From a virus: 45,169 nucleotides of DNA. A program made the translations under genes and the position numbers. Location: IMG/VR virus record IMGVR_UViG_3300048927_000788, positions 1 to 45,169 of that record; one strand, written 5' to 3'. Shown here piece by piece: positions 6,454-14,450 of the stretch (positions within the stretch are counted from its first letter, which is position 1; each line of letters starts with the position of its first letter). The notes beneath the pieces are model-generated. The model was not told where the DNA came from. It made no database searches and saw only the letters and a program-made list of their open reading frames with translations.

Positions 6454-8062
6454 GTCCGAGCTGCTCTCGAAAGGTCCCTGCGAAGACTGCGGTTCATCCG
6501 ACGCGTGTGCCACGTACACAGACGGGCACACGTTCTGCTTCTCCTGCGGGAAGCACAGGCAGGGCGACGGCTCCACCCCCCAACCGAGGAACCGACGAAT
6601 GTCCGGTGAATTCCTGACCGGACAGACGCAGGCGCTCACCAAGCGTGGCCTGTCCGAAGAGACGTGTGCGAAGTTCAACTACACCGTGGGCGAGCACAAC
6701 GGCAAGCCCGTGCAGATCGCCAACTACCGCCGCGAAGGCGAGATCGTCGCTCAGAAGGTCCGATATCCGGACAAGACGTTCAGCGTACGCGGCAAGCTGA
6801 AGAACGCCGGGCTGTTCGGTCAACACCTCTGGGGCGAAGGCGGTCGGAAGATCGTCATTACCGAGGGTGAACTGGACTGCCTTTCGGTCAGCCAAGTCCA
6901 GGACAACAAGTGGCCTGTCGTCTCGATCCCTAACGGCGCCGATGGTGCGAAGAAGACGGTCGCCCAGGAACTGGAGTGGCTGGAGAAGTTCGACGAAGTC
7001 ATCCTGATGTTCGACATGGACGAACCCGGCCAGTCGGCAGCACAGGAATGCGCACTGCTGTTCACGCCGGGCAAGTGCAAGATCGCGCACCTTCCGCTGA
7101 AGGATGCAAACGAGATGCTCGTGAAGGGCAAGGCTCGCGGCATCATCGACGCCATCTGGAACGCGAAGGTGTTTCGTCCTGACGGCATCGTGACGTTTGC
7201 GGACCTACGCGAGCGCGCACTGGCACCCATCGAGGTCGGCCTGCCCTGGTTCCTTCCGAAGCTCACCGAGATCACCTTCGGGCGTCGCTACGGCGAGGTG
7301 TACTTCTTCGGCGCCGGTACGGGCGTTGGCAAGACCGACTGGTTCACCCAGGAGATCGTCAACACCGCAGTGACTCTCAACGAGAAGTGCGCGGTGTTCT
7401 ACCTCGAACAGTCCCCTGTCGAGACCGCGAAGCGCATCGCCGGCAAGCTCGGCGGACGCCGGTTCCACGTTCCTGACGGCACATGGACGCTCGAAGAGCT
7501 GGAAGCCGCGTTCGACGAGATTCAGGCGAGCACGAACGTCGTCATGTACGACAGCTTCGGCGCGACCGAGTGGGACGTCATCCACGCAAAGATGAAGTAC
7601 CTCGCGACCGCTGAGGGCGTCAAGCACTTCTTCCTCGACCACCTTACGGCCCTTGCGGCTGCTGAAGAGGACGAGCGAAAGGCGCTGGAGAAGATCATGG
7701 AAGAGATCGCTTCGTTCGCAAAGCAGTACAACGTCTGCTTCTACGGCATCTCCCACCTCGCCACTCCCGAAGGCAAGCCCCACGAGGAAGGCGGTCGCGT
7801 GATGATCCGCCACTTCAAGGGCTCACGAGCCATCGGCTTCTGGTCCCACTACATGTTCGGTCTCGAACGTGACCAGCAGGCGGAAGACGAAACGCTTCGT
7901 CAGATCACCACGTTCCGCGTGCTCAAGGACCGTTTCACCGGCCAAGCCACGGGCATCACGATCCTGATGGGCTACGAGACCGACACCGGCCGCCTGTTCG
8001 AGCGCGAGCCTCCCCCCATGTTCGACGAAGAGCCGGAACCCCCCGGCAAACAAGACTTCTGA
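6440..8062 (+). CDS. Primase-helicase, T7 gp4-like
   Basis: 540 residues (T7 gp4A 566). Order: zinc-binding primase domain with Cys14, Cys17, Cys33 and Cys36; TOPRIM domain with VITEGELDCLS and the Asp pair in LMFDMDEPGQ; linker; RecA-like helicase with Walker A GAGTGVGKT at 291-299 and LDHLTALAAAEEDERKA downstream; acidic tail ending GKQDF, where gp4 contacts the polymerase. It unwinds DNA and makes primers at the fork. Start is GTG at 6440. An ATG at 6599 (Met54) with GAGGA 8 bp upstream sits between zinc domain and TOPRIM, like the internal start of T7 gp4B. Confidence 0.95.
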   Translation: METAESELLSKGPCEDCGSSDACATYTDGHTFCFSCGKHRQGDGSTPQPRNRRMSGEFLTGQTQALTKRGLSEETCAKFNYTVGEHNGKPVQIANYRREGEIVAQKVRYPDKTFSVRGKLKNAGLFGQHLWGEGGRKIVITEGELDCLSVSQVQDNKWPVVSIPNGADGAKKTVAQELEWLEKFDEVILMFDMDEPGQSAAQECALLFTPGKCKIAHLPLKDANEMLVKGKARGIIDAIWNAKVFRPDGIVTFADLRERALAPIEVGLPWFLPKLTEITFGRRYGEVYFFGAGTGVGKTDWFTQEIVNTAVTLNEKCAVFYLEQSPVETAKRIAGKLGGRRFHVPDGTWTLEELEAAFDEIQASTNVVMYDSFGATEWDVIHAKMKYLATAEGVKHFFLDHLTALAAAEEDERKALEKIMEEIASFAKQYNVCFYGISHLATPEGKPHEEGGRVMIRHFKGSRAIGFWSHYMFGLERDQQAEDETLRQITTFRVLKDRFTGQATGITILMGYETDTGRLFEREPPPMFDEEPEPPGKQDF

Positions 8063-8075
8063 CCCAAGGAATCCC

Positions 8076-8312
8076 ATGAAGAACCTGCTCTCCAAACTGT
8101 TCGTCGCCCTGTTCCCGGCCTCGGTCGACTCGATCACGGCCCGCTTCAACCAGGACATCGAGAAGCTGAAGTCGCTCGCCGAGACCCATCGCGCATCGGC
8201 CGAGCTGCACACCACCGCCGCCCACGACCTGCTCGACCTGGCCGACGCCGCTCACGAAGAGGCCGACCGTGCCATCCGTGTCGCCGCCAAAGTCGCTGCG
8301 CTGATCGACTGA
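8076..8312 (+). CDS. Small coiled-coil protein (78 aa)
   Basis: After MKNLLSKLFVALFPA, a short amphipathic or membrane-contacting start, residues 20-75 are an Ala-rich heptad-like helix (DIEKLKSLAETHRASAELHT). No family recognised. It lies between the helicase and the nucleotidyltransferase-like gene in the replication operon, with the stop 2 bp from the next ATG. Confidence 0.65.
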   Translation: MKNLLSKLFVALFPASVDSITARFNQDIEKLKSLAETHRASAELHTTAAHDLLDLADAAHEEADRAIRVAAKVAALID

Positions 8313-8314
8313 CC

Positions 8315-8881
8315 ATGGACATCTCCGCATACGCGAAGTCGATCTACGACCTGATGCCCCCCGGCATGTCGGCCCTCGCTTACCTCGCGGGTGGCTGCTT
8401 CCGGTCTTTCTACGACCGCACGCCCGTGAAGGACTACGACCTGTTCTTTGCTTCGTATGCCGACTGGAGTCTCGCCGTGACCTTCTTCCGTATGTCGGAG
8501 GAGTTCACCGAGATCACCCAGGACGGCGAGGGGCAGTTCCCGAGCTTCCAGCGTGAAGGGCATCCCCCGTTCAACGTCATCGGGTTCCGCTTCCAGCGTG
8601 GTACGCAAGCGCTGGCCCGTTCCTTCGACTTCACCTGCTGCCAGTTCGCGGCCGAGATGGTCGATCCCGAAACATGCGAGGTCTTCTCCACCGCGCTCGC
8701 CGAGAGCGACGCGGCCAGCAAGACGCTTCGCATCGCGAACCACCAGCACATCGACCGTGTCATCCGCCGCGCGCGGAAGTACGTCGAGACCTACGGCTAC
8801 ACCACGGCCCCCGGCTGGGCGACTGACCTCGATATCTGCCGCAACACCCCGCGCGGCGAGGAAGGGGCCTACACCGGCTGA
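8315..8881 (+). CDS. Nucleotidyltransferase-fold protein
   Basis: 188 residues. AYLAGGCFRSFYDRTPVKDYD with Gly26-Gly27, Arg30, Asp40 and Asp42 fits the start of the DNA polymerase beta/CCA-transferase superfamily (GG, then D-x-D on the next strand). The third carboxylate is not obvious; FDFTCCQFAAE around 108-118 is a candidate strand. The C-terminal part (HQHIDRVIRRARKYVETYGY) is helical and basic. Possible roles: nucleotide transfer to RNA or protein, or an inactive regulator. It stands between primase-helicase and polymerase; its stop overlaps the polymerase start (TGATG). Confidence 0.6.
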   Translation: MDISAYAKSIYDLMPPGMSALAYLAGGCFRSFYDRTPVKDYDLFFASYADWSLAVTFFRMSEEFTEITQDGEGQFPSFQREGHPPFNVIGFRFQRGTQALARSFDFTCCQFAAEMVDPETCEVFSTALAESDAASKTLRIANHQHIDRVIRRARKYVETYGYTTAPGWATDLDICRNTPRGEEGAYTG

Positions 8882-10725
8882 TGCTCGTCTTCGATATCGA
8901 AACGAACGGCCTCCTCGACGAACTCACCACGATCCATTGCATTGCAATTCGTGACATCGTGAACGGCGTCACCTACCGAGCCAACGACCACGGCTCGAAG
9001 GTGACTGTCGAGGAAGCTGTCCGCTTGCTTATGGACGCTGACGGAATCGCAGGCCACAACATCATCGGCTTCGATATCCCCGCGATCCAGAAGGTGCACC
9101 CCTGGTTCAAACCGAAGGGTGTGGTGCGAGACACGCTGCTCATGTCGCAGCTCATCTTCACCAACCTCAAGGATGAGGACTTCGACCGCATCAAGCGCAA
9201 CGAACGCGAGGCCGCCAAGGGCAAGCGTGTCGCCGCGATCTACCCGAAGAAGCTCATCGGTCGCCACTCCCTCGAAGCGTGGGGTGCCCGCATGGGATGC
9301 TGGAAGGGCGACTACTCCGACATGATGAAGGAGAAGGGTCTCGACCCCTGGGCCGAATGGAACCAGGAGATGGACGACTACTGCCTCCAGGACATCCGGG
9401 TCACCTGTCGCCTGTGGGACAAGCTCATCGCGCAGGACTTCGGCGATGAGGCTATCCAGCTTGAGCACGACGTCGCGCCGATCATCGGCCGACAGGAGCG
9501 GTTCGGGTTCCTCTTCAACAAGGAGAAGGCCCTCGCACTTGAGGCGACGCTCGTCGGTAAGCGGGCCGAGCTGGTCGAGAAGCTCCGTGAGGTGTTCCCT
9601 CCGTGGCAGCAGAAGGCAGGCGTCATCGTCCCCAAGCGGGACAACGTCAAGCTCGGGTACGTCAAGGGCATCCCGTTCCAGAAGTGGAAGACGGTGACCT
9701 TCAACCCCGGTTCCCGCCAGCACATCGCGGACCGCCTGGGTGCCCTGTACGGATGGAAGCCGCGCGAGTTCACTGACTCGGGCCAAGCCAAGGTCGACGA
9801 GACCACCCTGGAGGGCCTGAAGTACCCCGAGGCTCCCCTGCTCATCGAGTACCTGACCGTCGAGAAACGTCTCGGTCAGCTCAGCGAGGGCAAGCAGGCG
9901 TGGTTCAAGGCCGTGAAGGCTGATGGCCGCATCCACGGCCGGGTGACGCAGAACGGCGCCGTGACGGGCCGCATGACCCATTCGAACCCCAACATAGCCC
10001 AGGTGCCCTCGGCAGGAGCCCCTTATGGCCCCGAATGCCGTGGCCTCTTCGGAGTCCCCAAGGGCAAGAAGCAGGTCGGTGCGGACGCCAGCGGTCTGGA
10101 ACTGCGCTGCCTGGCCCACTTCATGGGTCGATGGGATGGCGGCGCCTACTCGCTGGTGATCCTCGATGGCGACGTCCACACGACCAACCAGGTCGCAGCG
10201 GGCCTCGGGGATCGCAATCAGGCCAAGACCTTCATCTACGCCTTCCTCTACGGAGCTGGCGACGAGAAGATCGGTTCGATTGTGGGTAAGGGCAAGGTCG
10301 CAGGTGCGGCTCTGAAGGCTCAGTTCCTGGCCGGCCTCCCCGCCCTCGCGAACCTCATCAAGGCCATCAAGGCCACGGTGCGGAAGCAAGGGTTCCTGAG
10401 GGGCCTCGACGGTCGCAAGCTGCACGTCCGCAGCGAGCACGCAGCCCTCAACACGCTGCTCCAGTCGGCGGGCGCGGTCGTCATGAAGAAGGCGCTGGTG
10501 CTTCTCGACCGCAAGCTTCAAGAGGACGGCCTCGTGCCCGGCGTCGATTACGAGTTCGTCGCGAACATCCACGACGAGTTCCAGATCGAAGTCTCGGAGA
10601 CTTACGCCGAGCAGGTCGGCAAGGCGGCGACTGACGCCATCTTCCGTGCCGGTGCGCACTTCGGTTTCCGTTGCCCCCTGGCGGGCGAGTTCAAGATCGG
10701 CAACGACTGGTACGAGACGCATTAA
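8881..10725 (+). CDS. DNA polymerase I-family, T7 gp5-like
   Basis: 614 residues (T7 gp5 704). N-terminal 3'-5' exonuclease with Asp5 and Glu7 in FDIETNG and GHNIIGFD; palm motif A GADASGLELRCLAHF with Asp402; O-helix RNQAKTFIYAFLYGAGDEKIG; motif C NIHDEFQIE with Asp565. It replicates the phage genome with the neighbouring gp4-like helicase and gp2.5-like SSB. The thumb stretch between LREVFPPWQQ and VTFNPGSRQHI is about half as long as in T7, where it carries the thioredoxin-binding loop. ATG overlaps the previous stop. Confidence 0.96.
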   Translation: MLVFDIETNGLLDELTTIHCIAIRDIVNGVTYRANDHGSKVTVEEAVRLLMDADGIAGHNIIGFDIPAIQKVHPWFKPKGVVRDTLLMSQLIFTNLKDEDFDRIKRNEREAAKGKRVAAIYPKKLIGRHSLEAWGARMGCWKGDYSDMMKEKGLDPWAEWNQEMDDYCLQDIRVTCRLWDKLIAQDFGDEAIQLEHDVAPIIGRQERFGFLFNKEKALALEATLVGKRAELVEKLREVFPPWQQKAGVIVPKRDNVKLGYVKGIPFQKWKTVTFNPGSRQHIADRLGALYGWKPREFTDSGQAKVDETTLEGLKYPEAPLLIEYLTVEKRLGQLSEGKQAWFKAVKADGRIHGRVTQNGAVTGRMTHSNPNIAQVPSAGAPYGPECRGLFGVPKGKKQVGADASGLELRCLAHFMGRWDGGAYSLVILDGDVHTTNQVAAGLGDRNQAKTFIYAFLYGAGDEKIGSIVGKGKVAGAALKAQFLAGLPALANLIKAIKATVRKQGFLRGLDGRKLHVRSEHAALNTLLQSAGAVVMKKALVLLDRKLQEDGLVPGVDYEFVANIHDEFQIEVSETYAEQVGKAATDAIFRAGAHFGFRCPLAGEFKIGNDWYETH

Positions 10726-11041
10726 GCGAATCGCTACACCGGCTAGCCGACTACTCGCGCTCACGAAACACCGGGCAAAGAAACGTGGGATCGCTTTCGA
10801 CCTAACGGTTGATGACGTAGTGATCCCCGACTTCTGCCCGGTGCTGGGCCTGCCGCTTTACCGGAACTCTGGCGGTGCCGCTCAAGGCCCGAACAGTCCC
10901 TCCATCGACCGCATCAATCCCGCACTCGGCTACGTGCGCGGGAACGTGAAGGTCATCTCATCCAAAGCCAACGCGATCAAGAGCAATGCGACTCCTGAGG
11001 AGTTGCTGCGTGTCGCCGCGTACTACCAAGAGCCCCATTAG
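10646..11041 (+). CDS. HNH-like endonuclease of phage type, start uncertain
   Basis: Up to 131 residues. The conserved part is KHRAKKRGIAFDLT, FCPVLGLPL, SPSIDRINPALGYVRGNVKVIS and KANAIKSNATPEELLRVA, a pattern common in small phage HNH/endonuclease VII-like proteins with Asp in place of the first His. The frame is +1 to the DNA polymerase and overlaps its last 80 bp. Between the polymerase stop and the conserved domain there is no ATG, GTG or TTG in frame, so it starts at GTG 10646 or 10652 without a ribosome site, or is made by frameshifting. Could be a homing-type insertion. Confidence 0.6.
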   Translation: MPVRTSVSVAPWRASSRSATTGTRRIKRIATPASRLLALTKHRAKKRGIAFDLTVDDVVIPDFCPVLGLPLYRNSGGAAQGPNSPSIDRINPALGYVRGNVKVISSKANAIKSNATPEELLRVAAYYQEPH

Positions 11042-11053
11042 GAGCCTCCACCC

Positions 11054-11278
11054 ATGAGCGCTATCGCCCTCACCCCAAAGATCATCGACCGCCTGAAGTC
11101 ACTCGCATCGGATCGTGTCGCAACCGACAACGAGGACTTCGAGGCATATAGCGGGTGCGGCGGTAACGCGGACGACGCTGTCGCCCTCGGCGTCAACTGC
11201 GGCTACACCGACCTCGCCCGCGAACTGTGCGACGCCCTCGGCATTGGCTACGAGATCGAACCGGAGGACGACGAATGA
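11054..11278 (+). CDS. Small acidic protein (74 aa)
   Basis: MSAIALTPKIIDRLKSLASD is followed by a Gly/Cys/Asp-rich part (YSGCGGNADDAVALGVNCGY) and a helix ending EIEPEDDE. GGAG lies upstream of the ATG. The stop overlaps the next start. No family recognised. Confidence 0.65.
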   Translation: MSAIALTPKIIDRLKSLASDRVATDNEDFEAYSGCGGNADDAVALGVNCGYTDLARELCDALGIGYEIEPEDDE

Positions 11279-11511
11279 AGACCTGCGTCTCCTGCAAGTT
11301 CTCGAAGTTCGACAGCCATTACTTCCGCTGGGCCTGCACCCGGAAGCACAAGCCGGACGTTGAGGTTCCCGACGTCATCGCAGGGGGCATTAAGAGAGTT
11401 CCCCAGACGCCGTCTGAAGACCACATGGTCGACTGCAAAGTCGAACGGTCCAAGAGGCTGTTCGGCTGCGGCCCTAAGGGCAAGCATCACCAGGAACGAT
11501 ACCCGCAATGA
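11275..11511 (+). CDS. Small cysteine-rich, zinc-ribbon-like protein (78 aa)
   Basis: MKTCVSCKF gives a Cys-x2-Cys pair at 4 and 7; further Cys occur in WACTRK, VDCKV and FGCGPKG. This resembles small phage zinc-ribbon proteins, but the metal site is not certain. ATG overlaps the previous stop; its stop overlaps the following ATG. The middle has basic and aromatic residues. Role unknown. Confidence 0.6.
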   Translation: MKTCVSCKFSKFDSHYFRWACTRKHKPDVEVPDVIAGGIKRVPQTPSEDHMVDCKVERSKRLFGCGPKGKHHQERYPQ

Positions 11512-11912
11512 GCTGGCTGTCCGTTCTCGGCTCTGCCGCCCAATGGGCCTTCACGGGCCTCAAGTCCTCCATCGACCAGTCGCGTGTCCTCAAGGCCCGC
11601 GAGGATGCCGCCGAGCACAACCTGAAGCTGGCCGTGATGCAGGCAAAGATCACGAAGGCACAGAAGGATGGCGAGTGGGAAGTCGAGGCCGTGAAGAACT
11701 CCGGCTGGAAGGACGACGCCATGTTCGTGATCGTCATGCTCCCGCTCATCGCCTGCTTTATTCCCGGCTACTCGCAGTACGTGGTCGACGGTTTCAAAGC
11801 ACTCGATGCGTCCCTCCCTGAGTGGTGGCGCTGGATGGTGCTGTGCACCGTTGGCGTTTCGTATGGCCTGAAGCCGCTCACCAAACTCAAGAATCTGAGG
11901 AAGCTCAAATGA
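11508..11912 (+). CDS. Membrane protein resembling 3TM/GTA holins
   Basis: 134 residues. N-terminal helix WLSVLGSAAQWAFTG, a charged coiled coil to about residue 65 (REDAAEHNLKLAVMQAKI), NSGWKDD, a membrane helix AMFVIVMLPLIACFIPGY (71-88) and a second WWRWMVLCTVGVSYGL (106-121). This order matches the family called holin of 3TMs / GTA holin. Here it lies in the replication block, far from the lysis cassette, so a structural or membrane role is also possible. A second holin candidate is at 32073. Confidence 0.6.
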   Translation: MSWLSVLGSAAQWAFTGLKSSIDQSRVLKAREDAAEHNLKLAVMQAKITKAQKDGEWEVEAVKNSGWKDDAMFVIVMLPLIACFIPGYSQYVVDGFKALDASLPEWWRWMVLCTVGVSYGLKPLTKLKNLRKLK

Positions 11913-12235
11913 GCAGCAAGATCACCAAAGCAGTCCTGCTCTCCCAGGTCGAGGAGCTGAAGCGCACGATCCACATGCTCCAGTGCGTCCCAGCCCCCTC
12001 ACCACGTACGCTCAAGAGCGCCACCGAGTGGCCGGTGCAGTCCAGCTACCGAGGGGAAGTGCACCTGGGCGAGCTTGACCGCATGCGCGAGGCGATGCGC
12101 CGCCGCGCAGCAAATGAATTGGCCGAAGAACTCGTCCGTTCCGGCTCGATCCAGTTCACCGAGCGGCTGTTCCGCGACACGAGTCGCTACACGGATGTGA
12201 TCCGCATCGAGGCGGTGCTGGCGGTGGCGGCATGA
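11909..12235 (+). CDS. Hypothetical protein (108 aa)
   Basis: Starts MSSKITKAVLLSQVEELKRT (helical), then a Pro/Ser-rich linker and a second helical part LDRMREAMRRRAANELAEEL. Start and stop overlap neighbours by 4 bp, so it belongs to the same operon. No family recognised. Confidence 0.6.
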   Translation: MSSKITKAVLLSQVEELKRTIHMLQCVPAPSPRTLKSATEWPVQSSYRGEVHLGELDRMREAMRRRAANELAEELVRSGSIQFTERLFRDTSRYTDVIRIEAVLAVAA

Positions 12236-12465
12236 ATTACAGCGAAGCCGCCATGAAGGTCGAGTGCGAGAACCGCACCTACCTCGACCTCTTCGTCCAG
12301 CATACCCGCAAGCAACTCGAAGCCGAGATTCTCGCTGCCTGCCGGTCCAGCATCGACAAGGCGGTGGACCAGGCTATCGCAGACCTCCGCCCGCAGATCG
12401 AGCAGTTCTACGACCAGTCCCGTGACCGGGCCTCGGTGGTGCTCATGACCCGAAAGGTGACTTGA
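12232..12465 (+). CDS. Hypothetical helical protein (77 aa)
   Basis: Mostly helical and charged (QHTRKQLEAEILAACRSS, then DKAVDQAIADLRPQIEQFYD). Its stop overlaps the TTG start of the exonuclease. No family recognised. Confidence 0.6.
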   Translation: MNYSEAAMKVECENRTYLDLFVQHTRKQLEAEILAACRSSIDKAVDQAIADLRPQIEQFYDQSRDRASVVLMTRKVT

Positions 12466-13274
12466 AGGGCCTGACCCTCCTCATCGACGCTGACGTCCTC
12501 CGCTACCAACTCGCCTTCAGCAACACGAAGACGATCAAGTGGGAAGCCGAGGACGGCGAAGATGCTGCGGTATCCGAGGTCGTCAACGCCGAGAAGGCGA
12601 AGGCAGACCTCGAAGACTACATCGACGAGCTGCTGGAGAAGTTCGGCACGCGGGACTTCCTGCTGCCGCTGTCGGTCTCGACGAACTTCCGTAAGGACAT
12701 CCTTCCGACCTACAAGGCCAACCGGGCCGGCAAGGCACGCCCGGCGCTCTGGTACGCGGTCGATGGATTCCTGAAGGAACTCTGGCCCGAGAAGATCATC
12801 ACCCGCGAGTACCTCGAAGGTGACGACATCCTGGGCATCCTCCAGACCATGCCGTCCCCCCGGCTGGCTCCCGGTAAGCGGATCATCGTGTCCATCGACA
12901 AGGACATGCAGACCCTGCCCGGCCGCCTGTACAACCCCGGCAAGCCCGACATCGGCACACGCACGATCTCGCAGCACCAGGCGGACCTCTACTGGATGAT
13001 GCAGACCCTCACGGGTGACACCACCGATAACTACGGCGGCTGTCCCGGCATTGGCCCTAAGCGGGCCGACCCGATCCTCCAGCCGATCCACGAAGCGCTG
13101 CTCGACGCCAGCCCCGAGGAACACCTCGCGGCCCTATGGGCGGCCGTGGTGAAGACCTACGAGTCCAAGGGACTCACATCGGACGACGCACTCGTCCAGG
13201 CCCGTTGCGCGCGAATCCTGCGCGACGGCGACTATGACTTCAAGACAGGAAAGGTGAACCTTTGGGCGCCATGA
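12462..13274 (+). CDS. 5'-3' exonuclease, T7 gp6-like (FEN family)
   Basis: 270 residues. FEN/5'-nuclease motifs in order: LLIDADVLRY with Asp9 and Asp11, NFRKDILPTYKANR (helical arch start), LEGDDILG, SIDKDMQTL, and GDTTDNYGGCPGIGPKRA with the helix-hairpin-helix. It removes RNA primers and degrades host DNA in T7-type infection. The TTG start overlaps the previous stop; the product begins with the beta strand of the active site at residue 5, so little can be missing. Confidence 0.93.
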   Translation: MKGLTLLIDADVLRYQLAFSNTKTIKWEAEDGEDAAVSEVVNAEKAKADLEDYIDELLEKFGTRDFLLPLSVSTNFRKDILPTYKANRAGKARPALWYAVDGFLKELWPEKIITREYLEGDDILGILQTMPSPRLAPGKRIIVSIDKDMQTLPGRLYNPGKPDIGTRTISQHQADLYWMMQTLTGDTTDNYGGCPGIGPKRADPILQPIHEALLDASPEEHLAALWAAVVKTYESKGLTSDDALVQARCARILRDGDYDFKTGKVNLWAP

Positions 13275-13861
13275 AAATCATCGGCATTACCGGCCGAGCA
13301 AGGTCCGGTAAGGACACCCTGGCGGACATGATCGTCGAGGCATCGGGGCACGGCATCCGCCTGTCCTTCGCCGAACCTATCCGCGAGTTTGTCGCGCGCG
13401 TTACGGGACTGTCGGTTGAATCCCTCACAGACGGCCCTGCAAAAGAGACGCCGCTTCCCGAGTTTGGGAATAAGTCGCCCCGGCAAATGATGCAGACCCT
13501 GGGCACCGAGTGGGGCCGGGAGATGATCGACCAGAATCTCTGGATCACCGCAGCTCACAAGCGGATCGAGAAGTTCGGGCGGTTGAACGAACGGGTTCGT
13601 CCGCATGTCGTCGTCTTCTCCGATGTACGCTTCGAGAACGAAGCCGCCTTGATTCGCGATATGGGTGGCCTGGTCGTTCATGTGACCCGGCCCGGCGCCA
13701 TTGCTGTGAACGAGCACGTCTCAGAGGCCGGGGTCTCCGCGCATCCCGCCGACATCCTGGTCCAGAACCTGGCCGGCCTCGACCACCTCCAGGCGGTCGC
13801 GAAATCGCTCGCGGCGCAAAGTCCAGCCCCAAAGTGCAGGAGCTGGACCAATTACGGTTAG
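13271..13861 (+). CDS. Deoxynucleoside monophosphate kinase
   Basis: 196 residues. Starts KIIGITGRARSGKDTLADMI with the P-loop Gly8 to Thr16; SFAEPIREFV, GTEWGREMIDQNLWI and VVFSDVRFENEAALI follow, the pattern of phage dNMP kinases (T4 gp1-like). It would phosphorylate dNMPs released from host DNA to feed phage replication. ATG 13271 overlaps the exonuclease stop; an in-frame TTG at 13262 has the better ribosome site (GGAAAGG). It is the last gene of the rightward replication block and converges with a leftward gene, overlapping by 4 bp. Confidence 0.85.
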   Translation: MKIIGITGRARSGKDTLADMIVEASGHGIRLSFAEPIREFVARVTGLSVESLTDGPAKETPLPEFGNKSPRQMMQTLGTEWGREMIDQNLWITAAHKRIEKFGRLNERVRPHVVVFSDVRFENEAALIRDMGGLVVHVTRPGAIAVNEHVSEAGVSAHPADILVQNLAGLDHLQAVAKSLAAQSPAPKCRSWTNYG

Positions 13862-14301
13862 AGCATTACTTCCACGAGCGGAAGGACTAACTTCTCGATA
13901 AGTTCTTCCGATTCATCGCCACACATGACGAGTCCGGAAGTGTCTAGCGCGGGGTTGAATGGTACGCGTACCGTATACGAACCATTCGTCGTTCCGAGCT
14001 GATGGAGGATAGAAATCGTTGCAGTAGCAGGCCGCGCCTGCTTTGTTGAGATAATCAACGAGTAACCGGCAAGGCCACCCCCAGAGTACGAGTTAGCACT
14101 GGTTCTAGCATCCAAACTTGTACGTCGGATCATTTGCGCGGCCTCTTCGAACTTTGGCGCAATGAAGCCGTTGATGTATGCAGACCATTCATTTTGCTGC
14201 TGCCTCGACTTTTCCTGCTCCGCAGCTTGCTCCGCGCGCGCGCGCTTGGCCTGCTCGTCCCGTTCGCTAACCAGCGCCTTCAATTTATCTTCAAGACCCA
14301 T
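13858..14301 (-). CDS. Leftward cargo gene, unknown protein (147 aa)
   Basis: Opposite to all surrounding phage genes. Strong ribosome site GGGAGG before ATG at 14301. Residues 1-45 form a charged coiled coil (LEDKLKALVSERDEQAKRAR); residues 45-147 look beta-rich with a Ser/Gly turn (SYSGGGLAGYSLIISTKQAR) and end ELIEKLVLPLVEVML. No signal peptide, so probably cytoplasmic. No family recognised. Position between replication and morphogenesis blocks, strand and AT-richer codons mark it as a moron, perhaps expressed in the lysogen. I see no convincing promoter. Confidence 0.7.
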   Translation of the reverse strand: MGLEDKLKALVSERDEQAKRARAEQAAEQEKSRQQQNEWSAYINGFIAPKFEEAAQMIRRTSLDARTSANSYSGGGLAGYSLIISTKQARPATATISILHQLGTTNGSYTVRVPFNPALDTSGLVMCGDESEELIEKLVLPLVEVML

Positions 14302-14370
14302 GACTTCCTCCCTTGGCGGCCCCTTGCCGCTAGACGAGCATTGGGTCGCCATTGTTGACCTTCAAGGGAC

Positions 14371-14450
14371 GGGTAAAACCGCCAGCTTAGGAGGAAACGG
14401 ATTTTCCCCTCAAGGAGTCTTTAGGGGCTCCTGTAGACCCCTCCTGAGCC
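14371..14450 (+). promoter_or_regulatory. 80-bp phage control element, copy B
   Basis: First of two tandem copies with exact 80-bp period. Contains AGCTTAGGAGGAAAC, a dyad (GAGGAAAC gga TTTTCCCC), core 1 GGAGTCTTTAGGGG at 14414-14427 and core 2 GGCTCCTGTAGACCCC at 14426-14441. The cores resemble the TATAGGG end of T7-class promoters. Placed before the morphogenesis operon, it is a likely phage-RNAP promoter. Confidence 0.6.
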
